Assembly: GCA_910578655.1 (NCBI GenBank)
Contig: CAJTQE010000080.1
Location: 1-6,758 of the forward strand
Source of the DNA: an uncultured Christensenella sp.
GTDB taxonomy: Bacteria; Bacillota; Clostridia; Christensenellales; Borkfalkiaceae
Length of the DNA: 6,758 bases
Direction: 5' to 3'
Shown here: piece after piece, positions 6,234-6,758 of the stretch
Position numbering within the stretch: the stretch's first letter is position 1
Layout of the letters: each line of letters begins with the position of its first letter
Program-made: the position numbers and the translations under genes
Notes under the pieces: generated by a model
The model's database searches: none
What the model was told of the DNA's origin: nothing
What the model saw: the letters and a program-made list of their open reading frames with translations, nothing else

Positions 6234-6261
6234 AGTAATAGGCGAGAGAGCTAAGAAGTAA
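6217..6261 (+). pseudogene. Duplicated fusA 3' end (45-bp remnant)
   Basis: This stretch matches fusA 6087-6131 at 42 of 45 bases, offset by exactly 130. It encodes KSVAEKVIGERAKK and a TAA, identical to the EF-G C-terminus. The three differences (6116/6246, 6122/6252, 6128/6258) all fall on third codon positions and are silent. It is in a different frame from fusA, has an in-frame stop just upstream (6205-6207) and no start codon, so it is not translated as a gene. It is a relic of duplication or recombination at the end of fusA. Confidence 0.93.
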
Positions 6262-6382
6262 AAACGCATATATGCGTCGCATAACATTGTTGCGCTCCGC
6301 TTTTCTCGGGTCACATACCTCGTTGTATGCTCCCCTCGAAAATGCTCGCGCGCCTCGTTCTGCTCGCATCTCTGTGTTTTTA
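6259..6382 (+). repeat. Stop-codon-abutting hairpin repeat, copy C
   Basis: It begins at the TAA of the duplicated fusA tail. TAAAAAC (6259-6265) pairs with GTTTTTA (6376-6382). The 12-bp palindrome CGCATATATGCG lies at 6265-6276, its arm pairing imperfectly with CGCATCTCTGTG (6365-6376). GCATAAC (6279-6285) pairs with GTTCTGC (6357-6363) with one T/C mismatch. The centre is CATAC (6314-6318), loop CTCGTT, GTATG (6325-6329), flanked by TCA and CTC; GTTGCGC is at 6289-6295 and TCGCGC at 6346-6351. It is the copy most like A, especially at the ends. No protein is encoded. Confidence 0.87.
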
Positions 6383-6397
6383 AACGGTTTCAATGGC

Positions 6398-6417
6398 TCG
6401 GCTATTGTTAAAATTTT
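6398..6417 (+). repeat. Second copy of the post-fusA sequence found at 6144-6163
   Basis: TCGGCTATTgttAAAATTTT here matches TCGGCTATTcgcAAAATTTT at 6144-6163 in 17 of 20 positions, the three differences being adjacent. AACG followed by TTT within two bases also precedes both copies (6136-6143 and 6383-6390). Together with the fusA-tail duplication this marks two copies of one ancestral segment, the second interrupted by copy C. Confidence 0.65.
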
Positions 6418-6418
6418 A

Positions 6419-6467
6419 AAAATTAAGCTTAATTTTAATTGTGTTTTGGTAATTTTTAATATATAAT
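6419..6467 (+). promoter_or_regulatory. Probable tuf promoter with upstream AT-rich palindrome
   Basis: TATAAT at 6462-6467 is a perfect -10 box. TTGTGT at 6439-6444 is a weak -35 (3 of 6) at the ideal 17-base spacing. Directly upstream lies an 18-bp perfect palindrome, AAAATTAAGCTTAATTTT (6419-6436), within a long A/T tract; it could act as an UP element for the RNA polymerase alpha subunit, or as an operator. The start site would be near 6474, giving tuf an independent transcript, as is common for this very highly expressed gene. Confidence 0.65.
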
Positions 6468-6472
6468 ATATG

Positions 6473-6587
6473 AAAACGCAGAGAAATCGAGCGTTAAGCA
6501 GCAAGTTAATGATAGATAGCTGCGACTTGACCGCAAGGCTGAGTAAGTTATCATTTATAATAATTTTCTATAAGGAGAAACAAAAAA
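6473..6587 (+). promoter_or_regulatory. Structured tuf leader and RBS
   Basis: About 114 bases between the predicted start site and tuf. AACGC (6475-6479)/GCGTT (6491-6495) form one hairpin. GCAGC (6498-6502)/GCTGC (6519-6523) form another whose loop holds AATGATA (6508-6514), which is complementary to TATCATT (6549-6555). ACTT (6525-6528)/AAGT (6545-6548) stacks on that helix, with CC-GCAA-GG (6531-6538) inside. The last ~25 bases are unstructured and A/T-rich with AAGGAG at 6572-6577, ten bases before the ATG. Known T-box or riboswitch signatures are not seen. A regulatory role is inference. Confidence 0.45.
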
Positions 6588-6758
6588 ATGGCAAAGGCAA
6601 AATACGACAACAGTAAGCCCCACGTTAACATTGGTACTATCGGCCACGTTGACCACGGCAAGACCACTCTGACCGCAGCTATCACTATGGTAATGGCGTG
6701 CAAGGGTCAGGCAGCAAAGATGAAATACGACGAGATTGACAAGGCGCCCGAAGAGAAG
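6588..6758 (+). CDS. tuf: Elongation factor Tu, N-terminal part (cut by window end)
   Basis: 57 codons run off the right edge. The product starts MAKAKYDNSKPHVNIGTIGH and has the P-loop GHVDHGKT at 19-26, followed by TLTAAITMVMACKGQAAKMK and DEIDKAPEEK, just before the switch I RGITI region expected next. EF-Tu carries aminoacyl-tRNA to the ribosome as a GTP-bound ternary complex. It completes the classic rpsL-rpsG-fusA-tuf order, but lies 456 bases beyond fusA with its own probable promoter, so it may be only partly coupled to the operon. Confidence 0.98.
   Translation, partial: MAKAKYDNSKPHVNIGTIGHVDHGKTTLTAAITMVMACKGQAAKMKYDEIDKAPEEK

Noticed and set aside
6202..6504. Open frames on both strands in the fusA-tuf gap (6202-6504 minus, 6272-6466 plus)
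   Set aside because: They lie across repeat copy C and the tuf promoter; inverted repeats create open frames on both strands, and no RBS or domain supports them.
6473..6587. T-box or tRNA-like element in the tuf leader
   Set aside because: No conserved T-box sequence, no terminator/antiterminator pair and no cloverleaf with CCA-type ends could be found.
1..6758. CRISPR array, insertion sequence or transposase gene
   Set aside because: No short regularly spaced direct repeats and no transposase-like protein occur; the repeats found are few, long and hairpin-shaped.

Overview
The window looks like a core chromosomal segment of an anaerobic Firmicute, most likely a Clostridia-type organism of moderate G+C. 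The evidence is a fakA(yloV)-like gene ending next to recG, Shine-Dalgarno sites of the AGGAGG/AAGGAG type, sigma-A-like promoters, and the str operon order rpsL-rpsG-fusA-tuf. The exact lineage cannot be told from the sequence alone. All genes lie on the + strand.

Layout: 1-233, the last codons of a DAK/FakA-type protein. 234-416, a non-coding gap with a structured repeat (copy A) and a perfect 24-bp palindrome. 417-2423, recG (branch-migration helicase). 2460-2657, a small Xre-type HTH regulator ending in a compact terminator. 2658-2859, a consensus promoter and leader for the str operon. 2860-3231, rpsL. 3232-3542, repeat copy B plus further hairpins. 3543-4013, rpsG. 4029-6131, fusA. 6132-6587, a 456-base gap with a second copy of the fusA 3' end, long inverted repeats, repeat copy C, a probable tuf promoter and a structured leader. 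6588-6758, the first 57 codons of tuf.

How the genes work together: rpsL, rpsG, fusA and tuf encode ribosomal proteins S12 and S7 and elongation factors EF-G and EF-Tu. They appear to start from one strong promoter at 2708-2736, with a second probable start in front of tuf. rpoBC, the usual upstream neighbours, are absent; recG and an HTH gene sit there instead.

The most interesting content is non-coding. Three copies of a ~120-base imperfect hairpin element (231-355, 3226-3349, 6259-6382) share fixed internal spacings but differ in sequence. Their stems change in a compensatory way, and each begins at the TAA stop codon of a coding sequence (the third at the stop of the duplicated fusA tail). 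Behind fusA, a partial duplication seems to preserve an 'empty' and a 'filled' version of one site, which suggests that the element inserts just 3' of stop codons. I cannot tell from the sequence whether the element acts mainly as mobile DNA, as an RNA structure at mRNA 3' ends, or both.
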